Program-made: the position numbers and the translations under genes | From: Empedobacter stercoris | GTDB lineage: Bacteria; Bacteroidota; Bacteroidia; Flavobacteriales; Weeksellaceae | Assembly (NCBI RefSeq): GCF_025244765.1 | Contig: NZ_CP104209.1 | Span: 124,001 to 188,000 of the forward strand | Direction: 5' to 3' | DNA length: 64,000 nucleotides | In this document: positions 8,554 through 17,584 of the stretch, piece by piece | Numbering within the stretch: the stretch's first letter is position 1 | Layout of the letters: each line of letters opens with the position of its first letter | The notes under the pieces: model-generated | Databases searched by the model: none | What the model saw: the letters and a program-made list of their open reading frames with translations, nothing else | Told to the model about the DNA's origin: nothing

Positions 8554-10794
8554 TTATTCTTTTAACGGTTTTTCTTTTACAAAAACATGTCCAACTTTCG
8601 TGAAATCGTAAGAGATTTCGTACAAATACTCAAGTAAATCTTCAATCAACTCAGAGTCATTTTGTAAAGCCTCCGTTTCGATTTCAGTATATGCAATTGT
8701 TTTTTCTTTAAACTCGATTGTTTTGGGTAAATTTTCGGTTTCATATTCACCATAAAGTCGAATATTTTGAAGTAATAATTGCAATATTTTTTTCATTAAT
8801 CGTATGTGTTCGGAAGTTAAAATAACCGAGTTGTTTTTCTTTAGAATTTTCACTAATCCAAGTGAATAGGATACAAATGATTGATTGAAAATGGTAAATT
8901 TATTCAAATCATCTGCATTTTCTTGTTTATCTTTTGGTTCTGAAATGACACGTTGAAAAACTGAATTGATATTTGCCATTGCAATAAACACGTCTTTACG
9001 CGCTAATTTATAATCTGTTGTGGTAACGTCATTATCAGCTAATTTTTTAAAAATAAGAAAAACAAATTCGTAATTAGCAATTAACGCTTTTTGAATATAT
9101 TCATTCATGTTATTTTTTTCCCAAGAAGGTAAAATAATGTAGCATGAAATAAAGGCCATTAAACCACCAACTAATGTATCTATTGTTCGTTCTTGTATGA
9201 TATAAAGTGAATCTTTTTGCGAATAAAAACTAAACGAAATCAAGATGTAAGCTGTTAAATAAAAGGTGCCAACAGCATATTTGTGACGTATGAATGTATA
9301 CGCCATTAACATAAAGAATAACATCAATACAAATCGTACAGATAGTTGTGGAAAAATAAGTAGGATTAAAATTCCGATTAATCCACCAAAAATAGTTCCT
9401 TTTAAACGCTGTAAGTTTCTCTTTTTTGTCACGCTAAAACCAGGTTTTAAGATAACAAGAACAGTCATTAATAGCCAATAACTGTGATAGGTCATGGGAA
9501 TAATAAATGTTATACAATATGCTAAAAGCATGACAATAGAGGAACGAATAGCATGTCTGAAAATAGAAGATTTTAGGTTGAGATGATCTTTTATTTTTCC
9601 GAACGAATAATCGACTGTTGGTTGAAAATGCTCTGCATGATCCAACGGATTTTTCTTTTTTTCGGTAAAAGAATCATCGTAAAAGAATTTATGAATAAAT
9701 TCTATTTTATAAACAACTTGTTTTAGATTGATATAAATTTTGGATAAAACGATAGGTTTTTTGCCTTCAGCATACAATTCTTTTATTGCGTCATCAATCT
9801 TTTTTAATTCAGCATCAAAATCAAAAGAAGGTTTTTTAGGACGTTTGTTCGAATTGATATGATAAGCAATCATTTTTAGTTCGTGCGCTAATTTATTCAT
9901 CATATTATAAATTTTGCGCATCGCCTTTGTATCGCCATATACTTCCCTAATTTTGACATAATCGTATTGAGTTGCAGTAATATTTTCGAAAATATCCATT
10001 AAATCTGAGAACATAAAAACAATCGATCGTCCGATTGGTGTTTGGTCTTTTACCAATTTTTTATTGGTAAAAACTAAGTCTCTGACCAAATTTTGCTTTT
10101 CATTAATGACAACATGTTCGTCAATAAGTTTTTGGACAATGTCATCATAATTAGAATCTTTATCAAACATAGAAGCTTTAATTCGGATGTATTCCGAAAT
10201 ATGAATCATGGCATCAGCAAGATTTTGTTGCGCCATTCTGTAGGGACGAAATGTACTAATCGCTAAACTAAAAATAGTGTACCATGCCGCACCAGCAGTA
10301 ACGTATAAGGCAGTATGTAATGGAGTTAATTCTTGTCTCAAGTCGTTCATATTCATCACCATCGACATCATGATGACCATTCCGAGTGCACTTAGACGTT
10401 GTCCCCAAACGGTTAACATATTAGAAAAGAATACGATAATCGTTAAACAAATTCCTAATAAAATTGGAAAATTATTAATCGTTTTTGTTAAATATGAAAC
10501 AATAAAAATTAATAAAACGGAAAGCCACATCAAGTTTCGACGTTCTTTGAATGGACCAGGAGTGTCTGTCATGTGTGCTAAAACTGCGCCAAGACTTATT
10601 GTAACACCAGCATACAAATCGCCAAAAAAACTTGCGACTATAGGAGGTATGATAATCGCCAAAGAGGTTTTTAAACCATCAGAAAGCGCTTCTCCATATA
10701 TAAAGTTTTCGATTTTATTCTTAAGTTTCAAATGCAAAATTATAGGGTTGTAAAATTGTTGTATAAAATTAGCACAACTTTTCTCGAAACCCAA
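8554..10794 (-). CDS. FUSC/YccS-family inner-membrane protein
   Basis: This 746-residue protein has two blocks of about six membrane helices (about residues 40-185 and 400-540) separated by a soluble domain. That is the duplicated FUSC layout of YccS/aromatic-acid exporter-like proteins. Conserved pieces include GDLYAGVTISLGAVLAHMTD early and the YHSYWLLMTVLVILKPGFS block near 430, the family signature before the second bundle. The start is unusual: the codon at 10794 is TTG, placed immediately after the TAG stop of the upstream methyltransferase gene. No ATG occurs before the first membrane helix; in-frame TTG codons about 20 residues in are alternatives. Translation is probably coupled to the upstream gene. 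Transport substrate unknown. Confidence 0.85.
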   Translation of the reverse strand: MGFEKSCANFIQQFYNPIILHLKLKNKIENFIYGEALSDGLKTSLAIIIPPIVASFFGDLYAGVTISLGAVLAHMTDTPGPFKERRNLMWLSVLLIFIVSYLTKTINNFPILLGICLTIIVFFSNMLTVWGQRLSALGMVIMMSMVMNMNDLRQELTPLHTALYVTAGAAWYTIFSLAISTFRPYRMAQQNLADAMIHISEYIRIKASMFDKDSNYDDIVQKLIDEHVVINEKQNLVRDLVFTNKKLVKDQTPIGRSIVFMFSDLMDIFENITATQYDYVKIREVYGDTKAMRKIYNMMNKLAHELKMIAYHINSNKRPKKPSFDFDAELKKIDDAIKELYAEGKKPIVLSKIYINLKQVVYKIEFIHKFFYDDSFTEKKKNPLDHAEHFQPTVDYSFGKIKDHLNLKSSIFRHAIRSSIVMLLAYCITFIIPMTYHSYWLLMTVLVILKPGFSVTKKRNLQRLKGTIFGGLIGILILLIFPQLSVRFVLMLFFMLMAYTFIRHKYAVGTFYLTAYILISFSFYSQKDSLYIIQERTIDTLVGGLMAFISCYIILPSWEKNNMNEYIQKALIANYEFVFLIFKKLADNDVTTTDYKLARKDVFIAMANINSVFQRVISEPKDKQENADDLNKFTIFNQSFVSYSLGLVKILKKNNSVILTSEHIRLMKKILQLLLQNIRLYGEYETENLPKTIEFKEKTIAYTEIETEALQNDSELIEDLLEYLYEISYDFTKVGHVFVKEKPLKE

Positions 10795-11961
10795 CTAAAC
10801 ACGCGAAGTTTTTAGAATATGAAAACCATATATACTTTGTGTAAAAATTAATGTTGTTTCACCACCATCTGTTATTTTAAATTTCTTTTTGACAATATCT
10901 ATTGCTTGGTTATAGTTTTTTACCAAAAGATTAGCTTTAGATTTTATAATTTCTTTTTTAGGATGATTGATGTGTTTTTCCACTGAATATATTTTTCCAG
11001 GAAATTCGTTCAAAAGTTCATTAGACGTATATAAATGGGTGTTTTGATGTAATTTATGCAAATTAAATTTTTCGCTCAATAATTTGAAAGCGCCCGTTTT
11101 TAGAATAGCAACATTTGGTTCGTAAATATACTGTTGTACTGTTCCAAAATTTGCATTAGAATTGTATTCGTCTTCAAAGTTGAATGAAAATTCAGGTTGA
11201 TTACTTTCTAAATTAATTGCTTTAATCAAAGGATTTTTAGTGGAGCAATTTTTATCAATAATCAGTAGAAAATCTTTCACTTCATTTTTTAAAGCAACGA
11301 TATGTATTTCTGAAATGGAATCAATTTGCTGTAGGGTAGAAGTGATGTCCAATAATGGAGAAAGCTTGATGATGATTTTATTAGATTTCTCGAAAAAAGT
11401 TGGCATCCATTCTAAAATATTTGGCTCTAAATCTTCTAAAATAAATTTTCTTCCACTCGAATTTCTTCGGGCTGGATCAAGATAAATAACATCAAACTTA
11501 GATTCAGGATTGGTTTCAAAAAATGATTGAAAAGTACCAGTGTATGTTTCTAAATTTGGAGCTAAAATTTGTGCATTATGTTGTACAATTTCACTTAATT
11601 CTGGATTTTGTTCGATATGATATACTTTTTCGAAATTTTTAGCAAAAGCCATGGTGTCAATTCCAAAACCCGCGGTCAAATCGATTAATGTTTTTCCTTT
11701 AACCAAACTCGATTTATAATTTGCAGCAGCTTCAGAGCTTGCTTGTTCTAAATTGATAGATGGCGGAAAATAAATGTTTTTTGTCGAATAAAGTGTTGGT
11801 AATTTATGTTTTGCTACTTGAATTCCTTTTAATTGTTGTGCAATTTCTGCCGAAGAAATACCATCAAATAACGATTTTTTTAAACCAATAGATTTGAAAT
11901 CTTCTTGCTCGATTATTTTTAAATAATCTTGAAATTCTTGTGTTAAAATATTTTGATTCAA
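10795..11961 (-). CDS. Class I SAM-dependent methyltransferase, THUMP-like
   Basis: This 388-residue protein is probably an RNA- or protein-modifying methyltransferase. The SAM-binding motif I is LIDLTAGFGIDTMAFAKNF near residue 92, followed by HIEQNP at the end of strand 2. The motif IV equivalent is YLDPARRNSSGRK near 165, an Asp-Pro-Ala-Arg-Arg variant typical of this Bacteroidota family. The C-terminal third resembles the THUMP-like domain found in these proteins. It ends with TAG directly followed by the TTG start of the FUSC gene, so the two are translationally coupled. Substrate not predictable. Confidence 0.8.
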   Translation of the reverse strand: MNQNILTQEFQDYLKIIEQEDFKSIGLKKSLFDGISSAEIAQQLKGIQVAKHKLPTLYSTKNIYFPPSINLEQASSEAAANYKSSLVKGKTLIDLTAGFGIDTMAFAKNFEKVYHIEQNPELSEIVQHNAQILAPNLETYTGTFQSFFETNPESKFDVIYLDPARRNSSGRKFILEDLEPNILEWMPTFFEKSNKIIIKLSPLLDITSTLQQIDSISEIHIVALKNEVKDFLLIIDKNCSTKNPLIKAINLESNQPEFSFNFEDEYNSNANFGTVQQYIYEPNVAILKTGAFKLLSEKFNLHKLHQNTHLYTSNELLNEFPGKIYSVEKHINHPKKEIIKSKANLLVKNYNQAIDIVKKKFKITDGGETTLIFTQSIYGFHILKTSRV

Positions 11962-11993
11962 AACGATTTTTTTAGAAATAAGCTAATGTTTTA

Positions 11994-12034
11994 TCAAAAA
12001 CAAGACTTCAGTAACACAAGGATACTGAAGTCTT
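11994..12034 (-). terminator. Strong terminator downstream of mutA
   Basis: A perfect 12-bp stem (12002-12013 with 12023-12034) has a 9-nt loop and is followed by GTTTTTG on the minus strand. It separates mutA from the methyltransferase gene. Confidence 0.85.
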
Positions 12035-12084
12035 ATTATTATTTTGTTCGGAATGAAATTGCTTGTCAATTTCATTTGCGAAAT

Positions 12085-13359
12085 TTATTTATTTTCTTCT
12101 TTTTCTGCTAAACGAGTTGGTACAATAGGAATAAAAAGAGCTGGTTTAACTATTTTTTCTTTTGGCATTTTTTCAATGACATCAGAAGGGTTTCTAAACT
12201 TATTTACACCAATCAATTTGATAATCTGTTCATCAAAATCTTTTTGTTCTTTTTTCGCACTTGTATAAATAAAATCTTGAATGGTTTCGCTTTGTAAGGC
12301 TTTAATAAATCCACCTGCAGTTTGAATTGTTTTGAATAATTCTAATGCATTTTCTGCCATTTGGTTTGTTAAGGTTTCAATATAAAAAGAACCTGCAGCA
12401 GGATCAGCAAATTGATTTAAATAGGATTCTTTTTGCAATAACAATTGTTGTTTTGCTGCTAATTCTAACCCAAAATCAGATTCGTTATTTAATTCATCAT
12501 AAGCACCTACAAAAACAGCATCACTCGAACCAAAAATAGCAGAAGAGGCTTCTACAGTAGAACGAATAACATTGTTGTAAATATCTAATTTAGATTTATT
12601 ACGATCAGAAGTTGAGGTGAAAACAAAGGCTTCACTTTCTTTATTGTATTGTTCTAAAATCATTTTCCACAAAAAACGGAACGCTCTTAATTTTGCCACT
12701 TCGAAGAAATAATTACTTCCTACAGCAAATTTAAAATAGATTTTATCAGCAACATCAGCACCAAAGTTCTCTAAATATTCGACAGCATGTGCAAGTGTAA
12801 TCGCAATTTGTTGTACATGATTTGCTCCTGCATTTTGATAAATATCTCCTTGAATTGAAATTACTTTTTCGAAATTTTCTAAAGCTAAAGCTTCTTTTAT
12901 CAATTCTTTTGTTGCATTCTCAGAATCATTTTGCCACAAGCCATTTTGAGCCAAATAACCATAAGGATCTATATCCAAATATTTTAAATTCGGAAGTTTT
13001 TCAAGAGATTTTAAAGCTGATGAGCCATCATACTGAATAAATAAATCCAAGTAATTAGGAAGATCTAACGTAGAATTTGCTTCTTTTTGATTGATCAAAT
13101 AACCATATAAAAAGCTATAATCTTGATTTTTATTTCCCGTATATTTTGAAATTATTTTCCAATCTTTAGAAGATTTTGGTAATGGTTGAATAGTTGAATA
13201 ATCAACATCATCTTTTGTATACAATGGTTTAACGTTAATTTGGTCATTTGTTCCCCAAACCAACGTTTCATTATATTCTAATCCTTTCAGTTCTACTTGA
13301 ACTTTATTTTTCCATTCTTTTTCAGAAATCGTATCGAAATCTTGAAATAATTTATTCAT
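12085..13359 (-). CDS. mutA: Methylmalonyl-CoA mutase small subunit
   Basis: This 424-residue protein is the small, non-catalytic subunit of the B12-dependent mutase interconverting methylmalonyl-CoA and succinyl-CoA. The start at 13359 (MNKLFQDFDTISEKEWKNKV) is chosen over an in-frame ATG 60 bases upstream because that one lies deep in the ftsB-like gene and adds a basic tail unlike the family. With this start the overlap with that gene is 8 bases. The TIM-barrel substrate domain fills the protein (FADPAAGSFYIETLTNQMAE near 315 is a family block). There is no C-terminal cobalamin domain, normal for short Bacteroidota small subunits. The large subunit gene (mutB) does not follow; a strong terminator does. 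It must lie elsewhere. Confidence 0.88.
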   Translation of the reverse strand: MNKLFQDFDTISEKEWKNKVQVELKGLEYNETLVWGTNDQINVKPLYTKDDVDYSTIQPLPKSSKDWKIISKYTGNKNQDYSFLYGYLINQKEANSTLDLPNYLDLFIQYDGSSALKSLEKLPNLKYLDIDPYGYLAQNGLWQNDSENATKELIKEALALENFEKVISIQGDIYQNAGANHVQQIAITLAHAVEYLENFGADVADKIYFKFAVGSNYFFEVAKLRAFRFLWKMILEQYNKESEAFVFTSTSDRNKSKLDIYNNVIRSTVEASSAIFGSSDAVFVGAYDELNNESDFGLELAAKQQLLLQKESYLNQFADPAAGSFYIETLTNQMAENALELFKTIQTAGGFIKALQSETIQDFIYTSAKKEQKDFDEQIIKLIGVNKFRNPSDVIEKMPKEKIVKPALFIPIVPTRLAEKEENK

Positions 13360-13741
13360 TTTCTTTATTTTGTGGCTTCTCAATTTTCTCTTGCTGAATG
13401 ATAAAAATATCTTCATCATCTTTTTTCAAGAAATGTTTTTCTCTTGCGATGCGTTCTATTTCAGCAGGATTACTATTTAATTGATTTAATTTCTCTGTTT
13501 CTTTATCCAAATGTTCTTGGTAATATTGTTCATCAACCTCTAATAATTTGATTTGTTTATCTAACTCGCGATGTACGAAAAAAGAGTTTTGATCGAAAAA
13601 AATCATCCAAATAGCAAACGATACCGTTAATATAAAGTAACGATTCCAAACAAATTTGAAGACAAAAGTATCTTTAATTTTTCTTTTCGGCACTTCTGGT
13701 ATTAGCTCTTCGTCAAAGATTTCTTCCGATTTTTCTTTCAT
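13352..13741 (-). CDS. FtsB/DivIC-family septum formation initiator
   Basis: This 129-residue bitopic membrane protein has a short cytoplasmic N-terminus, one membrane helix (about residues 32-50, YFILTVSFAIWMIFF) and a periplasmic coiled coil (about 60-100). It then has the motif NPAEIERIAREKHFLKK typical of FtsB/DivIC proteins of the divisome. Its ATG shares one base with the udk stop codon (TAATG), and its own stop overlaps the mutA start by 8 bases. So udk, this gene and mutA are one translationally coupled operon, an order common in Flavobacteriia. Confidence 0.87.
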   Translation of the reverse strand: MKEKSEEIFDEELIPEVPKRKIKDTFVFKFVWNRYFILTVSFAIWMIFFDQNSFFVHRELDKQIKLLEVDEQYYQEHLDKETEKLNQLNSNPAEIERIAREKHFLKKDDEDIFIIQQEKIEKPQNKENE

Positions 13742-14424
13742 TATACAGCAGTTTTTGAGTTAAGTTTTTCTTTAATTACAGTTGATAAAACTTTTACTGC
13801 GACAGAATTTTTCTTTTTCATATTTGGAATAATAATGTCTGCATAGTTTTTAGAAGGTTCGATAAATTGTTGATGCATTGGTTTCAGTGTTTTTTGATAA
13901 CGCGTTAAAACTTCATCCAAATCTCGACCGCGTTCTTGTATGTCACGGCGTACACGGCGAATTAATCTTTCGTCAGAATCTGCGTGAACAAAGATTTTTA
14001 CATCAAACAAATCGCGTAATTCTGGATCTGTAAGTACCAAAATTCCTTCTACGATAATAACAGACTGAGGATGTGTCAATATTGTTTCCTCTTTGCGACT
14101 ATGCGTAATGAACGAATAAACAGGTTGCTCGATTGAAACTCCATTTTTAAGTAAAGCAACATGTTCTTTTAACAATTCAAAATCAATAGATCTTGGATGA
14201 TCGAAATTTATTTTAGAACGTTCATCAAATGATAATTCAGGATGATCTTTATAATAATTATCTTGAGAAATAACGATGACACTTTCAGCGTTAAGATCTC
14301 TCAAAATATTGTTTACAACGGTCGTTTTTCCCGATCCTGTACCTCCTGCAATTCCTATTACCAGCATTTTTGTTTTATTATTATTTTTTATTTCGTTTGA
14401 TATTTCCATTGCAAGAGTTCTCAT
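13741..14424 (-). CDS. udk: Uridine/cytidine kinase
   Basis: This 227-residue cytosolic kinase phosphorylates uridine or cytidine in pyrimidine salvage. The P-loop GIAGGTGSGKTT lies near residue 24. The family blocks VISQDNYYKDHPELSF, NFDHPRSIDF and a catalytic-lid region with FVHADSDERLIRRVRRDI follow in the usual order. Three in-frame Met codons are possible starts (14424, 14409, 14367). The first has an AAGGA-like sequence 8 bases upstream and is kept, but 14409 is as likely. It is the first gene of the udk / ftsB-like / mutA operon. Confidence 0.92.
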   Translation of the reverse strand: MRTLAMEISNEIKNNNKTKMLVIGIAGGTGSGKTTVVNNILRDLNAESVIVISQDNYYKDHPELSFDERSKINFDHPRSIDFELLKEHVALLKNGVSIEQPVYSFITHSRKEETILTHPQSVIIVEGILVLTDPELRDLFDVKIFVHADSDERLIRRVRRDIQERGRDLDEVLTRYQKTLKPMHQQFIEPSKNYADIIIPNMKKKNSVAVKVLSTVIKEKLNSKTAV

Positions 14425-14746
14425 AAAATTTCCTTAAAGATAAAATTTTCTTATTAGAAATTAAAATAAAAAGAAATGGATTCTTGCAAAATATTAAAGG
14501 GTGTCGTGAAAAAGTTTTGGTTGATTGATTTTGTGAAAAGAAATAATGATCAATCCACTTCAATATAGGTTGAGTTATTAATCGATTATTTAGATGTACT
14601 TCAAACATTTAGACTTAATTACAAAATAAAAGTACTTTGTAGCACTTGGTTTTTCTTAATCGAATGCAAAGGAAAGAAAAAAAATAAAAACTTTATCTTT
14701 TTTATTGTTATATTTATTAAATCAGAACTATATAAAATACTATACT
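14425..14746. other. Divergent intergenic region, no gene seen
   Basis: This is the shared upstream region of udk and the DUF4126 gene. It has a weak inverted repeat GATTGAT/ATCAATC near 14522-14558 and short A/T runs. I find no convincing TAnnTTTG promoter, RNA gene or small reading frame. Confidence 0.4.
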
Positions 14747-15352
14747 ATGAATGATTTATTATCAATGACTACTGTTTTCTCTTTATTTCTCGGAATTGGA
14801 TTGGCTGCTGCAGCTGGTTTTAGGATTTTTTTACCATTATTTGTTTTAAGTTTAGTGGTGAAATTTGGCGGAAGTTTTATTAATCTTGATGATAGTTGGA
14901 TGTGGATAGGAAGTACACCAGCGTTGATTACGCTTGGTGTAGCGATGTTGGTTGAAATTGGGGCTTATTATATTCCAATTATTGATAATCTTTTAGATAC
15001 CGTAGCGGTACCTTTGGCAGGGATTGCAGGAACGATCGCGGTTGGCATAACGTTACCAGAAATGAATGAGGTAGCAACTTGGGCTTTAGCAATTATAGCT
15101 GGTGGTGGAACTGCGGCAGCGATTAGCGGAACTACTGCTGCTGCACGAGCAGTTTCAACTACTACAACTGCTGGTGCTGGTAATTTTTTGGTTAATACAG
15201 GTGAAACTTTTAGTTCTATTGTATTAAGTATTACAGCAATTGTATTAGCGCCATTAGCGTTTATTTTTGTATTGTTTATATTATATGTTTGTTATAGAGC
15301 ATATAAAAGTGTTCAAAAAAAAGGAGAGCAATTATTAGCAGAAGAATTGTAA
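14747..15352 (+). CDS. DUF4126 family membrane protein
   Basis: This 201-residue hydrophobic protein has about five membrane helices (within residues 8-40, 60-80, 85-105, 115-140, 165-195), matching the DUF4126 family of unknown function. It is rich in Gly, Ala and Thr in the glycine-alanine loop near residues 120-150 (GGGTAAAISGTTAAARAVS). The start at 14747 (MNDLLSMTTVFSLFLG) is preferred over an ATG 42 bases upstream, which adds a tail unlike the family. It is a single-gene unit with a terminator directly downstream. Confidence 0.8.
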   Translation: MNDLLSMTTVFSLFLGIGLAAAAGFRIFLPLFVLSLVVKFGGSFINLDDSWMWIGSTPALITLGVAMLVEIGAYYIPIIDNLLDTVAVPLAGIAGTIAVGITLPEMNEVATWALAIIAGGGTAAAISGTTAAARAVSTTTTAGAGNFLVNTGETFSSIVLSITAIVLAPLAFIFVLFILYVCYRAYKSVQKKGEQLLAEEL

Positions 15353-15369
15353 AATAAATATTAAGGAAT

Positions 15370-15407
15370 AAAAAAAGGTCTATTCAAAATTTTGAGTAAA
15401 CCTTTTT
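15370..15407. terminator. Bidirectional terminator between convergent genes
   Basis: Arms AAAAAGGT and ACCTTTTT enclose an inner TTCAAAA/TTTTGAG stem. T-rich tracts follow on both strands, serving the DUF4126 gene and the minus-strand formyltransferase gene. Confidence 0.7.
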
Positions 15408-15427
15408 AGTTTATTTTAATCAATAGG

Positions 15428-16132
15428 TTAAACTATTTTATATTTTTCTTTGTAACCTTCAAACGCTTGCATTAGGTTTTCTTCAATTACTTTAGGCATT
15501 CTTCTTGTCGCTTCAAACTTGTTTGAAGAAAGTGATTTGAATTTTGAAAGGGTCGGAATTATTTCAATCGAATTTATTAACATTTCAATTTCGATTTCAT
15601 ATTGACGATAAGCAACCGAATGAAAAGTATCATTTTCATAAACCGGAATATGCTGTTGTTCAATCAAAAAACCTGCATCTGCTTCTGTATCGACAAAGTG
15701 GGTAGTTACACCAATTTCTACACCTTTTGTAATTGCCCATTTTAGTGAATCTAAACCTCTTGTCAAAGGTAAAAAACCTGGATGTGTATTGATGATTTTA
15801 TGATTTTCGACCAATTCATCTGGTAATAAACCTGCACCAGCTATGATGACAAAGTTAGCTTCAAAATCATTTAATTGGCGATTTAAGGTATCAGCAGTTG
15901 TTAAATCAAATTCGTATCCGAAATTTTTGCAAAATTCAATTGGATCTACCTGTATAGCCTTACTTGGACGATGTTGGTAAATGGGTTTGAAGGGATTTTC
16001 GCGTTGTACAAATGGTAGTGCAAATACTTTTATATTTTGATAACCTTTTGCTTTCAGGCCAGTTAAAACATCTTGCGTTTTACGATGAGGCGTGTTGTAA
16101 GAAATTATCGCAATTTTTGGTTGAGAAATCAT
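15428..16132 (-). CDS. Formyltransferase-family protein
   Basis: This 234-residue protein has the formyltransferase fold of PurN/Fmt/ArnA N-terminal domains, which use formyl-tetrahydrofolate. The catalytic block is visible: NTHPGFLPLTRGLDSLKWAI (about residues 110-130) with the Asn-His pair, and then THFVDTEADAG near 143-153 supplying the Asp. The N-terminal Rossmann strand is KIAIISYNTPHRKTQ. It lacks a C-terminal tRNA-binding domain, so it is not an initiator-tRNA formyltransferase; PurN-like or sugar-amine N-formylation are possible. It starts directly after the stop of the N-acetylglucosamine-kinase-like gene (no gap), suggesting an amino-sugar role, which is inference. Confidence 0.75.
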   Translation of the reverse strand: MISQPKIAIISYNTPHRKTQDVLTGLKAKGYQNIKVFALPFVQRENPFKPIYQHRPSKAIQVDPIEFCKNFGYEFDLTTADTLNRQLNDFEANFVIIAGAGLLPDELVENHKIINTHPGFLPLTRGLDSLKWAITKGVEIGVTTHFVDTEADAGFLIEQQHIPVYENDTFHSVAYRQYEIEIEMLINSIEIIPTLSKFKSLSSNKFEATRRMPKVIEENLMQAFEGYKEKYKIV

Positions 16133-16987
16133 TTATTTAATTAAATATTTTTTGTGATAATCCACAACGTTGTCAATCGGTTTTCTAATGATATGTCCTA
16201 CAGTTAAGTGATATTCAGCAGCAACAGAACGTATAACATCTTCGTATATGTGAGCGATAGAACCAATAAAATTTAATTCGGAATGACGTGCTTCTTCATA
16301 AGGCATAATTTGATATTCAATAAAAGAAGACATTGCATCATAAATAATTTTCTGAATAAATGGGTCATTTTTATGCTCAACCACAAATTTATTGAAGGAA
16401 GCTAAATAGGTATTTGCAAATTTGTTTTGATATACATTTTTATTTAGTTCTTCTACAGATAATTTGTAATAATCATCAAACGCTTTTGCCAAATGCGGTG
16501 GCATTTTTTTTGTATAGAAAGCGCGTAATACTCGTTTACCTAAATCATTTCCAGAACCTTCGTCTCCTAAGATGTAAGCCAAAGATTTTGTTTCTTCACG
16601 TAAAGTTGTTCCATCAAAATAACATGAATTAGATCCTGTTCCTAAGATACAAACCATTGCAGGTTTTCCCATGTACGTAGCATAACAAGCAGCTAATAAA
16701 TCATGGTCAACAACCAGTTCTGCATTAGGGAAGAAATTATTTAATCCGTTTTTTATGACTTCGTACATCGCTTCACTCGAAGTTCCAGCTCCGTAAAAAA
16801 AGACTTTCGTAAACTCATTTGCAACAGGTGCAAAATCTTCATTTTTTTGTAATTCAGCAGTAATATCTTCAGCTGTTACAAAATATGGGTTAAATCCGAT
16901 TGTATTTGTTCTAAACACTTCATTCAGGTTACTATCTAAAATCACCCAATCTGTTTTAGTAGAACCGCTATCCGCTATTGCAATCAT
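16133..16987 (-). CDS. BadF/BadG-family N-acetylglucosamine kinase-like protein
   Basis: This 284-residue ATPase of the ASKHA superfamily is closest to N-acetylglucosamine/muramic acid kinases of Bacteroidota. The phosphate-1 motif is IADSGSTKTDWVI at residues 3-15. VDHDLLAACYATYMGKPAMV near 93-112 carries the catalytic Asp, and ILGTGSNSCYFDG is the phosphate-2 loop. LGDEGSGNDLGKRVL near 139-153 is a typical family block. It probably phosphorylates an amino sugar in peptidoglycan recycling. It is co-transcribed with the formyltransferase gene that begins at the next base. Confidence 0.8.
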   Translation of the reverse strand: MIAIADSGSTKTDWVILDSNLNEVFRTNTIGFNPYFVTAEDITAELQKNEDFAPVANEFTKVFFYGAGTSSEAMYEVIKNGLNNFFPNAELVVDHDLLAACYATYMGKPAMVCILGTGSNSCYFDGTTLREETKSLAYILGDEGSGNDLGKRVLRAFYTKKMPPHLAKAFDDYYKLSVEELNKNVYQNKFANTYLASFNKFVVEHKNDPFIQKIIYDAMSSFIEYQIMPYEEARHSELNFIGSIAHIYEDVIRSVAAEYHLTVGHIIRKPIDNVVDYHKKYLIK

Positions 16988-17044
16988 TTTTTAGTTTTGA
17001 TATAATTGAGGATTGCTAAAGTAACATTCTTTTAACAATAGACA

Positions 17045-17073
17045 TAAAAAAACGCTCGAAATTTCGAGCGTTT
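17045..17073 (-). terminator. Terminator of the DUF4625 gene
   Basis: A perfect 12-bp stem (17050-17061 with 17062-17073, closing in its own central bases) contains CGCTCGAAATTTCGAGCG. It is followed by a T-run on the minus strand and ends the metal-locus transcript. Confidence 0.85.
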
Positions 17074-17084
17074 CTAAAATTATT

Positions 17085-17537
17085 TTAATGTTCGTGATCG
17101 TGATCTTCACCTACAACGATTTCGATAAAGGATTGTGTTTGATTTCCGGCGCGATCAATTAAGAATAATCCTAAGTGATAATGCCCTTCTGTAATTCCTT
17201 CTGCAGGAATATTTACTTGATGACTTAATGTGTGCTCGGTTTTTCCTGCCGGAATAGCCTCTTCCGCATCATACGTCCAATTAACATTTGCTGTTCTATG
17301 TTCATGTCCGTCTTCCGCAGAATGAATTTCAATTTTTACAGCACCTAATTCTATATTATCTTTCAAAATTGCATCAATTGTAAAGGTTTCCCCTAAATGA
17401 AATTCATCATGATCTATTGGAGCAATCAAATTAATTTCTGGTTTTGTTGTATCTAATGAAGAGTCATCTGATGAACAAGACGTAACGAATAATGCGACGA
17501 TTGAAACGAATATGTATTTTAAAATTGTGTTTTTCAT
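17085..17537 (-). CDS. DUF4625-family lipoprotein with His-rich tail
   Basis: This 150-residue lipoprotein has a signal ending ALFVTSCSSDDS (Cys about residue 21) and a single immunoglobulin-like domain of the DUF4625 type. Blocks are PEINLIAPIDHDEFHLGE, VKIEIHSAEDGHEHR and HYHLGLFLIDRAGN. His residues concentrate in the middle (DGHEHR) and at the very end (GEDHDHEH), giving likely divalent-metal ligands. It is the last gene downstream of a TonB receptor and two small His/Cys proteins, so a periplasmic or surface metal-binding role in uptake is inferred. The metal is unknown; zinc or copper are the natural candidates. Confidence 0.75.
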   Translation of the reverse strand: MKNTILKYIFVSIVALFVTSCSSDDSSLDTTKPEINLIAPIDHDEFHLGETFTIDAILKDNIELGAVKIEIHSAEDGHEHRTANVNWTYDAEEAIPAGKTEHTLSHQVNIPAEGITEGHYHLGLFLIDRAGNQTQSFIEIVVGEDHDHEH

Positions 17538-17584
17538 TGTTTTATTTTTTTGATTTGAATAGTTATTTTAAGATTTTAGTTGAT

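Noticed and set aside
9857-9873. TATGA...ATCAT sequence inside the FUSC gene resembling the stress box
   Set aside because: The spacing is off by one base and it is intragenic with no -7 box at the right distance.
14381-14608. 75-codon minus-strand frame overlapping the udk start
   Set aside because: It covers the udk promoter region in another frame and looks like noncoding A/T sequence.
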